From positions 5,107,104-5,171,103 of the forward strand of contig JAAONU010000001.1 of NCBI GenBank assembly GCA_012932295.1: a stretch of 64,000 bases of DNA. Reading direction: 5' to 3'. Every line of letters begins with the position of its first letter. Position 1 is the stretch's first letter. A program made the position numbers and the translations under genes. A model generated the notes under the pieces. It saw only the letters and a list, made by a program, of their open reading frames with translations, had not been told where the DNA came from and did not search any database. The stretch comes from Cyclina sinensis. Its lineage: Eukaryota; Mollusca; Bivalvia; Venerida; Veneridae. Positions 9,401-20,219 of this stretch are shown one piece after another.

Positions 9401-11829
9401 TAGAAAGAATTCAGGCTCTCGTAAGTGGTCAAATGATAATGATAAAAACAACAATAACATGAAGAATAATGCCATCATCGTCATTAACAACAACAACAAC
9501 AACAACAACAAACAATAATAGTCAATTTGAGACCCCCAACATATTTGTCCCTCTGTGCACGGTTGATTAGAAAGATCCTTTATCGGTAGATAAGACTTTA
9601 CTGCAGGTACTCGGAAAACAGTTCACAAGATTTCGGATTTTTAACAGGGTATACTGACTTTTAGAAAAAAACTACTTTGTTAACTTTGTACTTTATTTCG
9701 TGGTAAGAATTCGCTAAAAACGAAAATTTCATACCATTAAATGTACTAAGTTCCTGTTGTAAGCAGTATCATAGAAAATTTCAGTTAGCTTCAGTCGAAG
9801 TCCTGCCTTCATTATAGGCATGTTTGCAATAGATGTTATCGATATTTCGAGGGATTCGTGTTTGTAGACATTATTAAAACATGAATTATCAGTCTCTCTT
9901 CCGCTGTCCAAATCTGTACAAATCTCAGCCAAATGATATTTTCTTGTTGCAATTAATGCAAAATTCTTGCTCAAAATATGAAAATAGACGATAATAAACT
10001 GTTAGAACGTACCTCTGGGAGTTTGGGGAAACATTGTAACAATATCAATATGGAACAATTAGAGAAAACCGATTCCAGTTGGAGGGCTGATGTTTCGAAG
10101 TAATCAGACTCTTGAATAATTGGATGTAAATTACAAGAAGAACTAGCAGGCTAAAACACTTATCGGCTGTAAATAATCTCAGATGACAGGGCCAGGATTG
10201 TTGTTAAATCATTAGGGACTAATTCCAATGACAGGGAAATTGCCATAATTGTCAAGCTTTCAATCAGAGTCGTTAAATGGTTGAGAACCATGCGGTTTAT
10301 TCAACAGCAGCAGAAGTAAATCCTGTTGTCACAATACAAAGACAAAATAATCACCTCTGTTCGATGTAATATTTGCAATTCAAAAAAGGCTTTGAAAGTG
10401 ATTTTATAGCTATTCAGTTTATATTGTTAGATAATAAATAATGTGTTCTTTTCCCCCCAAAAAATGGAAAAATATAACATATCAGAAAAACAACATCATA
10501 AATGATAAATATACTTTAAAGTATACCAGTTCACTAAATTTCAAATTGGTTCATTATAAGTATGATATTTCCGTACAAACATTTATAAGTGATGAAGTTA
10601 GTGAAAAAGAAACGTGTTCATGTTTATTGTATTTTATTTTATTTCAAGTATAGAGAAACATTATAATTATTCAAAAGTCTGTCTATAATAGCTTTTGCTT
10701 CTCTTGGTTCATATTTACTGTACATGTATCTTTATTTCAGTGTTGTTATTGCATGTTATTCTGTTAAATAAAGCTGCTTTTTCCTTTGATTTTGGCAAAA
10801 GTACCGTTTTTAGGAAACTTCTTTACGAAGTGGCATTAAATTCAATCGATTTTAGTGTACAAACTTTTTTATTTTACAACAAGAATCTCAAATTTGAATT
10901 TTTTTTTGGCATATCATTATAAAGAAAAGTCATCGATTTCGTTTATTCTTGCCGAAATACAGAATTCTGAAAGAAAATCATGCATTTCATTCGTACACGA
11001 GAGTTTCTGTGAATGTCGTCTTTTGTCAAAATCTCGGATCAAGCAGCCGTCACGTGTGCTTTATGTTTATCCTCATGTTTAAAGCTTCCGGTCGTACAAC
11101 CACTGATGATGAAGATGATGGACTTCCTGATAAACTAAACGAAGAAGACATGGTTGATAAAAGGTACAAAGGCGGAAATATTCCATCTAAGTCATTCAAA
11201 GCTCTGCAGATGTACATGGATGATGATAAAAGCGGTAAGTACCGTACGTGAACCGGACTTGATTCTCCGAGACGGAAGTTATCTTTTGGGCATTATGTAT
11301 CTACCCCAAATCTCCCTGCAAGTCTGTTTTTCTTTCTGTTTGATTATTTTAAAAATGTGTTCCATCATTTCAAAATTTTATGGCATGAATAAGTAAAAAG
11401 GCGTTTCTGAATGTATGATGTTTTTATTTCAGTGTAAAATATCTAGGTTCTAGGGTCTGTGTCAGTTGTGTTACAAACCAGGCTTGTATTTGAATCTTGT
11501 GCATTCATGTTCTGGTCAATCCTTATCAACCCATCACCACATTTTTATTTATTTTACAAAGTTGCTTTTATAGTTTCTTATTTAAATTTAACCTGGTGTC
11601 AGTTTAACGGCGCATATGCGTTAAATGTCCCTAAAACAGGGTATATTAAAATTACTTCTTGCGTCAGTCATATTGGTTTATATTTACAGCACACAGTAGC
11701 GAGGGCGAAGGAGGTCCTAAAATCAAGGTGATAAGTCGGGCAAAGTCACCGAAGGTGGCACCAAAGCCTGAGCGAGCTGTGAACAGTCCAGTGCCTCAGC
11801 CGAAAGAGCAACCCAGTTCAGACTTCTAA
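1..11829 (+). CDS. Zasp/ALP (PDZ-LIM family) scaffold gene, 3' part, multi-exon
   Basis: This is the gene-level entry for a partial gene that enters from the left edge. The exons read on the + strand are 1-433, 4317-4453, 4757-5002, 5392-5451, 6782-6855 (or to 7077), 8722-8907, 9289-9420, 11085-11234 and 11690-11829 (stop). All have AG/GT borders and their phases join without a break. The product is a proline/glutamine-rich linker, a Zasp motif with core HAQYNSPLKMYSSDNA, a DSEVYKM segment, and up to four SF-x-x-LQ motifs, the arrangement seen C-terminal to the PDZ domain in the PDLIM/Zasp family. Family members bind alpha-actinin and organise Z-discs or dense bodies. The PDZ domain would lie upstream of the window. 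No LIM domain (paired Cys/His motifs) is visible before the stop, so this end resembles the LIM-less short Zasp forms. Family assignment is confident; the orthologue is not fixed. Confidence 0.8.
1321..1344 (+). CDS. Candidate 24-nt microexon or alternative first exon
   Basis: A 24-base block follows TATTTAG and is followed by a consensus donor, CAG|GTGAGT. It reads GQLLMKMQ in phase 0 at both ends, so it can be inserted between the linker exon (ends phase 0) and the 4317 exon (starts phase 0). It also contains ATGAAAATGCAG directly before the donor, so it could instead be the end of an alternative first exon that starts a PDZ-less isoform. The upstream polypyrimidine tract is weak. Only splice borders and phase support it. 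Confidence 0.28.
2215..2915. repeat. Polypurine (GAAA-rich) tract with 46-bp tandem units
   Basis: About 700 bases are almost purely A and G on the + strand, mainly GAAA, GGAAA and AGAA words with few pyrimidines. Inside it (about 2661-2805) a 46-bp unit containing GAATGAAAAGAAA, a CAGG step and AAATAAAGAAATAG is repeated about three times, with GAATGAAAAG at 2665, 2711 and 2757. It lies in an intron of the Zasp-like gene. The 150-codon minus-strand frame across it (Phe/Leu/Ser only) is a composition artefact. Confidence 0.85.
2946..2969. repeat. (GAAT)n microsatellite
   Basis: Six uninterrupted GAAT units lie just beyond the polypurine tract, in the same intron. Confidence 0.85.
4317..4453 (+). 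CDS. Zasp-like exon preceding the ZM motif
   Basis: The exon follows acceptor ATTTTAG (4310-4316) and ends at CGCCA|GTATGT, phase 0 in and phase 2 out. It reads DQQGNAESQMPDKVLNTMLK, then a stretch with KPFAYVPTGMDLKEF and KEKARQ. The split Gln codon is completed by the next exon at 4757. A KPFAY-type segment just before the Zasp motif fits the family pattern. No start codon is implied; this is internal. Confidence 0.72.
4757..5002 (+). CDS. Zasp-like exon carrying the Zasp motif (ZM/DUF4749)
   Basis: The acceptor is TTTTCAG ending at 4756 and the donor is AACAG|GTACTT after 5002; phase 2 on both sides. The peptide starts RRQPRPVMPRGYVGPALDD, runs through a Gln/Pro linker, and contains SGVYKHAQYNSPLKMYSSDN followed by AREQFNIQSGG. 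The NSPLKMYS core matches the ZM consensus (NSPIGLYS type) that binds alpha-actinin at the Z-disc in Zasp/Cypher/ALP proteins. This is the most diagnostic exon of the gene. Confidence 0.85.
5392..5451 (+). CDS. Zasp-like short exon after the ZM motif
   Basis: A 60-base exon lies between ATGTTTCAG and TTCG|GTAAAT, phase 2 in and out. It completes a Ser codon from the previous exon and reads NNYEPKVPPHFIMVPQKTV, with a split Arg codon completed at 6782. Clean borders and matching phases on both sides support it. The function of the peptide is not recognised. Confidence 0.68.
6463..6544. repeat. 41-bp tandem duplication
   Basis: Two near-identical copies of a 41-bp unit beginning AGAATATATGTTGTGAACTA start at 6463 and 6504, in the intron before the 6782 exon. 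Confidence 0.8.
6782..7077 (+). CDS. Zasp-like exon with SEVYKM segment and alternative 5' splice sites
   Basis: The acceptor is ATGACAG (ends 6781). After completing an Arg codon it reads TPERRTSDIKDSEVYKMCQA and ADAK. Two usable donors leave the same phase 1: a strong AAAG|GTAAGG after 6855 and GAGA|GTAGGT after 7077. The short form joins straight to the 8722 exon. The long form adds 74 residues rich in Ser/Asp/Glu, ending with GLSFRVLQWLTDTADD, a copy of the SF-x-x-LQ motif. The DSEVYKM to SF-x-x-LQ order matches vertebrate PDLIM proteins. Which donor predominates cannot be told from sequence. Confidence 0.72.
8014..8448. mobile_element. MITE-like element with inverted termini and TA flanks
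   Basis: The left end (AAGGGGCTGTGCTCCAGAT) and the reverse complement of the right end (AAGAGGCTGTACTCCAGAT) match at 17 of 19 positions. The match continues more loosely into A-rich/T-rich sequence. The element is flanked by TA on both sides (8012-8013 and 8449-8450), as expected for Tc1/mariner-type insertion. It encodes nothing convincing, so it would be non-autonomous. It lies in the intron before the 8722 exon. The internal part around 8250-8310 has a weak tRNA-like look. Confidence 0.7.
8722..8907 (+). CDS. Zasp-like cassette exon, SF-x-x-LQ-type copy (SKAFQRLH)
   Basis: The acceptor is CATTTAAG (ends 8721) and the donor is AATG|GTAAGG; 186 bases, phase 1 in and out, so it can be skipped without a frameshift. 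It reads YKPKKPRDPLLRHNSEDDE, then a segment with KADIPSKAFQRLHKIAG, then a Ser/Gln/Asp-rich tail. The IPSKAFQRLH block is a diverged member of the motif repeated in the neighbouring exons; Phe is kept and LQ has become LH. Confidence 0.75.
9289..9420 (+). CDS. Zasp-like cassette exon, SF-x-x-LQ copy (SPSFRLLQ)
   Basis: The acceptor is GTTTTACAG (ends 9288) and the donor is CTC|GTAAGT; 132 bases, phase 1 in and out. It reads EEPESVGNYDEASIRYRGN, then HIPSPSFRLLQTLAKEDD, then RKNSGS. Reading on past the donor gives an Asn-rich tail from an AAC microsatellite, which is intronic. An upstream AG at 9229-9230 also keeps the frame open but gives the wrong phase for the preceding exon, so 9289 is preferred. 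Confidence 0.75.
9487..9519. repeat. (AAC)n microsatellite
   Basis: A short run of AAC units lies in the intron just after the 9289-9420 exon. Confidence 0.8.
11085..11234 (+). CDS. Zasp-like cassette exon, SF-x-x-LQ copy (SKSFKALQ)
   Basis: The acceptor is TGTTTAAAG (ends 11084) and the donor is AGCG|GTAAGT; 150 bases, phase 1 in and out. It reads SGRTTTDDEDDGLPDKLNEE, then YKGGNIPSKSFKALQMYMDD. The acidic lead followed by GNIPSKSFKALQ parallels the 9289 exon closely, which points to exon duplication. Confidence 0.75.
11690..11829 (+). CDS. Zasp-like terminal coding exon
   Basis: The acceptor is TATTTACAG (ends 11689), entering in phase 1. The peptide begins HSSEGEGGPKIKVISRAKSP, continues as a basic Pro/Lys/Ser-rich tail, and ends QPSSDF with TAA at 11827-11829. 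No LIM domain follows. The tail is probably disordered. Confidence 0.75.
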
Positions 11830-13100
11830 AACAGATGTTTAATAGACAATACGGATGTTGAACATGCTTGTAAAAGCTGCCTTGATAAAACATTATCAGT
11901 ACACTATGCTATAGAAAGTATACATTGCTCCAAAGGATATGAATGATTAAGAAGATATCAGAAATTTGCTTACGATTTTTTTAACAGCTTCAAGTTGACT
12001 AAAATTAAGAGATGAGAGGGTAAAAGTTCAGAAGCTTGTAAATCATGGCTGTAGAATAATTCTAGAAACAAAATAGAAACACACACATATGGGCACCTAC
12101 GCACGCACACATACACTCAAATACACACAGTTGTTTTTCACAAATTTTATGGGGATTTAAATAAAAAAATTATGTACATATAGTGACAACAAAGTGATAG
12201 ATATTTAAATTAGCCGTTGAAAAGGAAATGTTCCATTTTTTAAAAATGTTTCACATGTTATCATTCTTACTGAATCATGGAATCTTTCGACTTTCTCAAA
12301 CCACTTTGTTTTGTACTTTCAAATGTTTATACAAACTGTGTATTTCATCTTTACATATTGCCATGCACATTTGTACAAGTTTCTCATAGAATTTAATATT
12401 TATAGTTTGGAACTTTGTACAGGTAATGTATGTTGGCATAATGATGTATAATGTGGCATAATGGCATAATGTTGTATAATGATTCTGAATAAATGTATTA
12501 GGTAGATATTGATACGTATAACCTTTTAATATACTGGGATGAATAAGTATTTTAGTTAAGCTTTTTATAGAAGAATGATCTAGCCAATCATTTTTTAGTC
12601 TGTATAAAAGGAAACGTGTAAAAAACGTGTATACATGAGAATATATAATATGGTCAAATGTTTTAAAATTCTTTGTTGAAAGAGTGTTGAAATGGACGAA
12701 AATGTCTGTAAGCATATTGTTTTGTTTACAGTGAGTTTATTAAAATCCAATTCATCCCTTTAAACATTATCTTATTGCTAGGAAAAATACCTGGAAAAGT
12801 TCGAATTGTTGTAAGATGTCTATTTGTGAATATTTTCGAAAGCATTTTTATGTGATAATTTTGTAGAGAAAATATTTTCCTGGCGAATCTGGAGTTTTAT
12901 CATGTTGATGTGCGCGTGGATGTAATGACAGGACATTTTCTTGTAATTTTCTGTGAACTAGCTAAGAATGGTTTACTCATTGACAGACTGTGCTGCCAAA
13001 TGAGGAACAATTAAACTGTACAGTGTACGAGTTGTTTAAATGTTCACTGTTCTTTCATCAGTACACAGTACACATTCTTAGTGTGGAATAAACTTTAAAT
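11830..13100 (+). other. Probable 3' UTR of the Zasp-like gene
   Basis: AT-rich non-coding sequence follows the stop. AATAAA-type signals occur near 12160 and at 13087-13092, the latter a plausible distal poly(A) signal. The 139-codon minus-strand frame at 12296-12715 has no coding character. The real end of the transcript cannot be fixed by eye. Confidence 0.4.
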
Positions 13101-16100
13101 AGTGCAATATCTAAGACCCAGTTCATGTACATAGAATCAATTGTTTATTACTGCTTATATATATTTACAAATGTATGTATAAATCAGTGCTATATATAAA
13201 ATTGCATTTCGTTCATTACTATATCCAGACACTGTATTTTCATTTTATCTCTAACAATATTTCGTAATCAACATAGAGAAGTATGTATTTTTCGTTATAT
13301 TTTCGCATTGTATATTCATATCAGATAGTCTAACGCATGAACTAAGTAAGACCTTTTTACACCCGCCCACCATTTATTTTGTGAAATCTAAATAATTCGT
13401 TTTGAGTTAAACTTATGTAAGTTTACCTTGCCAGCAATTTTGTTAGGATGGCGTCTCTTCCTTCTTGTTACCTCCTGTGAAATTTTAACCAGAATCTAAA
13501 GTATAAAAGCATTTGATAGCATTTCAATTAAGAGCAAACGGACTTTAAATGCAGAAAGCCGTAAAAGAAAATTTCAATTCGCTGTCTTTGATAATGCATT
13601 TAACGTTAAGTGTAATACTAGACAAAACTTAGCAGATGCAAATTTACGACCAAAGTGTCGCGGAATTCGATTCTCTGCACAATCATCAAATCATTATATC
13701 TTGATTTTGTTTCTTGTAAACGCTTTGAAATGCTATCTAGAGGGTGTATGAAGGCAATGAAATGACACAACAGTAACTAAAATTTGCTTCAAAGGTGTAT
13801 ATAAGTATTGCCTATATACAGCTGTTTCTAAAACCAGATTATGACGTGTGTGCTTTATATGTTCACGTAGATAGATTTTACTACAGTAAACATTCGATAA
13901 GGTGACAGTGACGTATTGTTACAAAATTTTAAAAAAATATTTAAAAAAAGAAACGTGTTTATTTTGATAACTTTTAAGGATTATGAACTTTTCAAGTACG
14001 ACTTTTCAGGCAGGTTTTTATTTATGAACTTTCTCAAGTACGATTTCATTTATGAACTTTTCAAGTACGACTTTTTGTATTTGTGAACAGACTTACTGCA
14101 TGCATATTTCTGTAACGTCATTATCACATTATCTTCAGTTTACTGTAAAGCAAACATTTATTTATTTTTACCTTGTATAATTATGACATTGGGATGTTAG
14201 ACAATGTCGCTCAGTTGAAGTGTTATTAAATCGTCTTTCTGTGAAATGTCGTCTTTTGTTTTATATAACGGCTCCTGATTACGATAAATAATACATTGTC
14301 AAATGTTTAATGATACTGAAAACCGAATGCTGTAAAAAGCGAAACTATCAAATGCTCTTTTAAATTCTACAAATTCAATAATTAGAGCCAGAACCTGTGC
14401 ACATGTTGTAACTACTTCGATAACATTGTAGGCACTAGAGCAAATATGGACGAAACTGTCTACAGATATGAACACTCATTCATTACAATGGTTGTTGTAA
14501 CCCTTACTCAAAATGTAGACGTATTCTAGACAGAAGGCCGTGATCCTTACGGGAATTTAGAAACTAAGGTTTAAATGCGTACATACGAGCGTTTTTACTT
14601 CTTTTGTTGCACGAACGTTTGTCCAGCTGATTGTCATATATGTCACGATTGTCACAGCTTTGACCGTTACAGACGTTTTTGATCGATTCAGCAAGATCAT
14701 ATAAGGTCTGATCTTTAATTTCATAGGCTATAGAGCGCTACACTGATAATTTCATTCTGTGTTTTCTATCACTGTACCTAATAAGGAAATTATTACTGCG
14801 ATGAAGTGTTCCCATTATGTCTCTTTAGAGCCTAATAACCCCTTAGTCTTCTTAAAACTTTTAACGGATCACCTCTAACAGCGGAGCAGAATTTGTATAT
14901 GAACGAACCTTTTTATGTTAGTTTGAATCTCAAATGAGATTTTCACTTTTCATTAAATGAATTACAGACCTTTAGTCTGTAACATTTTCGCTGAACCTTC
15001 CACCAGTTTAATGAAAAAAAATCTTAGAAATTTTATACAGCAACATTTTAGCCGATTTAACAGAACGAACTAGTAAAGAAATAACTTGGTTATTTTTTTT
15101 ATTCAAGATTGTTCTATTTTATAACTCAAACATTTCTTGGTAAAAACGTTTTTTCTTCTTTGAACTAAATGTATTCAATTTGTTGGAATGGTTCTAACAG
15201 ACATAACCTTTAAATTTTCCCGAATGACTGTATCAGCGAAATAGCTTAATGAGCCGAGTAAATTTCTGAGTTTATATTATAATACTTAGTATTTTCGTAA
15301 AATTGGGGCCGGGAAAGCCCATGTGAAAAAAATATGGAAACTCGGTGCTTTATTAAACAATTTTAAAATCTTTTTAAACAGAAAGAAAAAAAAACAATTC
15401 TTTTCCGTCGCAAACACCTCATAAATACTTAATTGTTTAGTTTGCACGCATTTTTCTAAGAATCTAAATCTAATTTATTGTACCCAATAATCTACGGGCA
15501 TGTCTAGAACCGTATTTCTTTGATAAATTCAAGCTTATCATTTCCCAGGGAGTCTGTCATTTATTCAGCTATCAAGACACACTTATACCGCCTTAATTCG
15601 TACTAACAAGGTATAATCGATACGTTATTGGCTAAATCTCAAGCCATCAATGTCAGTTGAAAACGGTAACAACAGGCTTAGCACGCAATTCTGCTGTTAA
15701 AATGACAGCAATGAGTTTGGTTACGCAGATATTATTGTTTCTGAAATGTCTTTGTCTTGGGGTCATATGATTTGAATTTTTTTTCTTGCGAGTATTTCTC
15801 GAGAATTACTTCTTGCCTTGAAGACATTTGTAGTTTCATTATCAATCTTGTACGAACAAATATCATTAATGTATTAAACGCTTCTTTGAACGATTTAACT
15901 GAAATTTCTGAATGAAAGCATTGCCTTTCATGCGCTTACCAAAATTAAAGTTATGATACTGGCCATAATCGTTATAAAAATAAGCCAGATAAAAACTATA
16001 GAATGCTTAACACATTGTCAAAACCCTATCTGCATGGTTATTTTTCTAGGATGGCGAGATGTCCTTGAGATACATCAGGATTAAATTATAAAACATATTT

Positions 16101-17125
16101 AATTTTAAGTCTTTTGTTTGTGTAAGTGTTTTTTATATCCGCTGACATCCACGAACATAGTCAAGTTATAAGTGAAACTAAACGACACATTATATTTTAG
16201 TATGTTGTCTATTCTTTGGTGTGAATATTTGCATAAATTGGTGAAAATAATATATTTTTATTAATGGGCATTTTATAACTTGAAGCAATGGGCATTAAAA
16301 GCATGGAAAATATAAAATAGCATTTAATATAAGTTGCACTGCAGAGATTTTGTTTTATCAAACAACAAAAAATGATGTTTCCTTGACGATTTAAATTCCT
16401 TACAATTCTGGTATAGAACTGGCCTGTGGGATCCATCTTTGATGGAAGAAACAGTTCAAAGGCAACTGTGTTTAATGCATTAAAACATCTTTTATACTGC
16501 TAAAGCATATTTAATTTTGTACATTTTTATTCAAGAAGACATATAAAACATCAGGAATCGTCAGTTTGTACTTTCAACTAAAGAATGCAGCTATTTTAGT
16601 GCCTGATGAGTTTTGATTAACCGATTAAGATTAAGAAACAAATGTACAACCCACAAACACAGTTACAGTCAATTCCAATTTACAACTATGTTAAACAATA
16701 ACTGATTACGTAATGATCATTTCCTATGGGAAAATAATGGAATGTAAACTTGACGTATCATTATGTAATATTGTAATCATATTGCTGATAGATTGAATGT
16801 TCTCATGAAAAAAGAACATCCCTCAAGATATTAAATGCACAGCGAGTCTGGCGAGTATTGATTAGTAACTCTCAAATATTTATTTCTGATAGTTCTCCAG
16901 TACAGTTTTAACTCTTCAATATAAATTCAATCACTTACAGAAACAGTCAGATCAGACACTAACGGAATGACTGTATGGAGTCCGATGAAATTCCTAAAGC
17001 AGCACGAAATGCACGGATAAGTTTAAGGCTAAACAGGTTCAGACCAAACAAAATTAATGTTATTTACTTTATTTCTATTTATCTAGATTATTATCCTTGG
17101 ACATTTAAAATAAACATTGTATTTA
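13101..17125. other. Intergenic, no gene seen
   Basis: AT-rich sequence with short frames only. A 24-base block (TTTATGAACTTTTCAAGTAC and the next few bases) recurs three times at about 13980-14075. A short near-palindromic word (TGTTCTCATGA then AAAAGAACAT) at 16796 recurs at 17706. I see nothing else. Confidence 0.6.
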
Positions 17126-17301
17126 GGAAATAGATTTTAAGTTTGAGTGATATACCGTCTGATATAGCACGGTGTCGAGTTCAGATGCGTAGTAATTTAA
17201 TCACGAAGGCCGTAGGCCTGAGTGATTAAATAACTACGCATATGAACGAGAAACCGTGATATATACGACGGTAGATCACGAAAATGTTAAAATCTATTTC
17301 C
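17126..17301. mobile_element. 176-bp foldback (palindromic) element
   Basis: The two halves are inverted copies meeting at about 17212 (AAGGCC, GT, AGGCCT). Paired blocks from outside in are GGAAATAGATTTTAA with TTAAAATCTATTTCC, GTGATATACCGTC with GACGGTAGATCAC, GTGTCGAGTTC with GAACGAGAAAC, and GATGCGTAGTAATTTAATCAC with GTGATTAAATAACTACGCAT. Arms of about 85 bases match at roughly 80%. There is no coding capacity, so a foldback/MITE-type element is likely. Confidence 0.75.
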
Positions 17302-17367
17302 ATTCTAACACGTAGGTATATTAAAAGGGGCGCAAGTATGTGCACTATTTAACAGTAACGTTCGCAG

Positions 17368-17375
17368 TGACGTCA
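17368..17375. promoter_or_regulatory. Perfect CRE palindrome TGACGTCA
   Basis: A consensus CREB/ATF site lies in a locally CpG-rich patch (GCGGTCGCGCGC just downstream), beside the 17.1 kb foldback element. It is about 5.5 kb past the Zasp-like stop and 24 kb before VAChT. No promoter or exon is visible next to it; the site may be chance or part of a repeat. Confidence 0.25.
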
Positions 17376-18065
17376 GCGGTCGCGCGCTTGTGTTCAGCGT
17401 GCTATACTGCCTATGATATATCAAGCTCAATTCATTCTTTGTTTATTGTCGGCGAATTGCAGATAGTGTTAGAATAGTTCATATTTTTATGTAGCAAATT
17501 AACAAGCGGAATAAAAATTTACAGTCGATTGTAAGTTTTTTTTTATCAGTGTATTTGTTAAACAAATATCTCAATCGTCTGCCTAGATGTGGAAAATAAA
17601 GCAAACAATGAATTAGTCATAGTAGAATTTATTTGCCGTGCAAGATGAAACACTCGTAATGAAGGTATGATTACAAAGTGATAAATCATGGTTGCATATA
17701 AAACGAATGTTCTCATGAGAAAAGAACATCTTTCAAAAAGCAAACATAAGGTTATTTCTTTACGCAAAATCAATGCAGTTGCTATGTGTTTGATCTTTAA
17801 TCGGAATCAACTTTTTTTTTGCTGTTAAGTTCACCGAAGACTTGAAAATATAAACTATAAGTTATGCCATTGGTCACTTATAATTACAACAACTATAATA
17901 CAACGGCAAAATAACAGTTATTACCTGACTAAATCGACGTCAGACGTAAACACCTAAATCTAAAACAAGCAACAACAACAACAAATAAACACAATGTTTG
18001 TAACTTGTGTGATCTAATTTTGCTTTTTCTAATTTAACCTTTTCTCAGATAAGCGCATGGAAACC

Positions 18066-18195
18066 ATTTTTCAACTGTCAATTATCAGCAAGCTTAAGGC
18101 CTTAGCTAATGAAAGTGTGTGATAAAATCTTGATTTGCAAACATTGTATGGATTCTTAGTATCGACGAAATAAACAATTCTGACAACGGTGTTTT
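18066..18195 (+). repeat. Dispersed repeat family A, copy 1
   Basis: A block beginning CTGTCAATTATC, then a GCTTAAGGCC-type segment, TAGCTAATGAAAG, GATAAAATC, CAAACATTGTATGGATTC and a TATCGACGAAA tail. Its order of words is shared with blocks at 23989 and 25993 on the same strand. No coding capacity. Confidence 0.7.
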
Positions 18196-18199
18196 ACAA

Positions 18200-18589
18200 A
18201 GATCAAAAACCAACATACACATTATAACGATTTGCAGTTGATAAAACAGGACACGCTTTGTAACCATGTGGTAAAATATTTAAAAGGAAATATTTTAGAA
18301 ATAAAGGTATGTCTGGAAACATTGATAGTTCTTCTAAATATCAAGAAAAAAATATTGATATGAGAAACAATGCTTATAAACTTGAAATACAATCAAAGAA
18401 TATCATGCTTCAGGCCAGTAAGTGCTTTTAATCAAAGGGTCGGAAAAATAGGAACTGGCCCCAGGTCACTGTAGAAATAAAACAATCTCAAGTCAAAAAA
18501 GACGCACCTAATTAAAAAAACAAGGAATAGTCATAATCTTAAATAGAAATGAACGTAACTGCAAAATTCCTCGTTATTTATAAAAAAAT
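18200..18589. other. Intergenic, nothing recognised
   Basis: AT-rich spacer between the dispersed repeat and the GAAT microsatellite; no frame of note. Confidence 0.55.
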
Positions 18590-18693
18590 TGAATGAATGA
18601 ATGAATGAATGAATGAATGAATGAATGAATGAAAGAATGAATGAATGGATGAATGAATGAATGAATGAATGAATGAATGAATGAATGAATGAA
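18590..18693. repeat. Long (GAAT)n microsatellite
   Basis: About 100 bases of GAAT/TGAA units with only a few point interruptions (GAAAG and GGATG steps). Confidence 0.92.
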
Positions 18694-18729
18694 TCATGAA
18701 ACAATCATGAAACAATCATGAAACAATCA
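18692..18729. repeat. 11-bp tandem repeat next to the GAAT tract
   Basis: AATCATGAAAC is repeated three times, directly joined to the end of the GAAT microsatellite. The unit looks derived from it by an inserted CATGAAAC step. Confidence 0.8.
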
Positions 18730-20219
18730 GTCAATGAACTGTGCATGTTTTGATATTAGCAAGCATTGGAGTTGAGGATGAACGAAGGAACAACAAACAC
18801 ACGAACAAAATGAGCAAACTAATTAATGAAAACATTAATTGTTCCGGAATGTATTGATGTTTGTAATTTGTAATACAGATGAAAGATAAACGCGCATCGC
18901 TGCAGTAAAATGTCAAAATCTGCATTAAACAAAGGACAAAAGCTGGTCAGTAAGTTACATATATATATATGTTACATGATTTTCAGCAATGATGTTTTAG
19001 TTATAATGTAAAAAGGATCTATTCACCTTTTTTTTTCTTTCTGAAATATATGAACGTTTACAAGTTTGTAGAACTATCAGAATACATGTATAGCTTTGAC
19101 TTCAGATGTCTTTGGTATAAATGCAAACACAAATGCACATTCGTGGAACTTTCAAACACTCGTAAAATATTACTATACTTTTCTTTGTATTTTATTTCTA
19201 TCTCCTAGTAAAATTCAACTTAAACTTTTAACTTAAACATTACATTTGTGATAAAAAAGACCTTGAATAAGATGAAATACGTCGAACAAATAAAAGCAAA
19301 TAACCCAGCATAATATAAAGTACAGTAGTAATAAACAGGCAAGATATAGCAAGTTGGTAGGGTTAGTATAGACACTAATTGCTAATCATTCATTTCCATA
19401 ATCGAAAACATGAAACAATTTCTCAAATATGACATATTGACTCGAATCCACAGAAATTACGAGGAGTTGTCATGAGGCATTTTGTCTGAGTTTTGTTTTT
19501 CTTTTGCCATGCCATTCCCTTTTTTTCTTAGCTAACTGATAACAATGGATTTCGATGACCAGCCGGGTCTCGATAAAAATTATAACATTTACAATCTTTG
19601 GAAAATTACAACCGTTTAAAAATCAGGCGAAAATAGGTTGTATATGACATTTATTTAGTCATACCTAAATAATGGTTATGTCTTTTATACGGATGAATCC
19701 CTTCATTTATAGAATGTATGTATTAAATTTTAAGAAATCAGTTTATTGTTTCTACAAGCGTCATAGTTAAGAAACTTGAATCATTCAATTTGGATGTATA
19801 TATATTTATATTGACAAAATCTGCCACTAATAATTCAGTGCTATCAGTAAAAGAGAACTCCTGTAGATTATGAAAGCAACTGAACATGAAAGGATTAAGG
19901 TAAATTAAGTCTAACCTGAACAATCCAAATTACCAAAGAAATAACAAATGATAAAAAAAATAATAAAGAAATAACAAATATTTTAATCAAGTATCTTAGT
20001 CAAACACTGAGATAAAAATGTTCAGAGATGACTACAAAAAGATATAAAAAAAAAGTTATCAGCTAAAAGTCGTAAAATAGGTATATTTTATGCATCAAAA
20101 TTTGTGCTAGTGTTTTCAAAATCCGCTTAGCACACATCAGTACAGGCAGGCAATATTCTCAAATATATCTTGATGAACATTTGTGACACTGTATTTAAAA
20201 ATTCTGTCAAGAATCCCTA
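18730..20219. other. Intergenic, nothing recognised
   Basis: AT-rich sequence with frames of 60-64 codons and no family resemblance. Confidence 0.55.
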
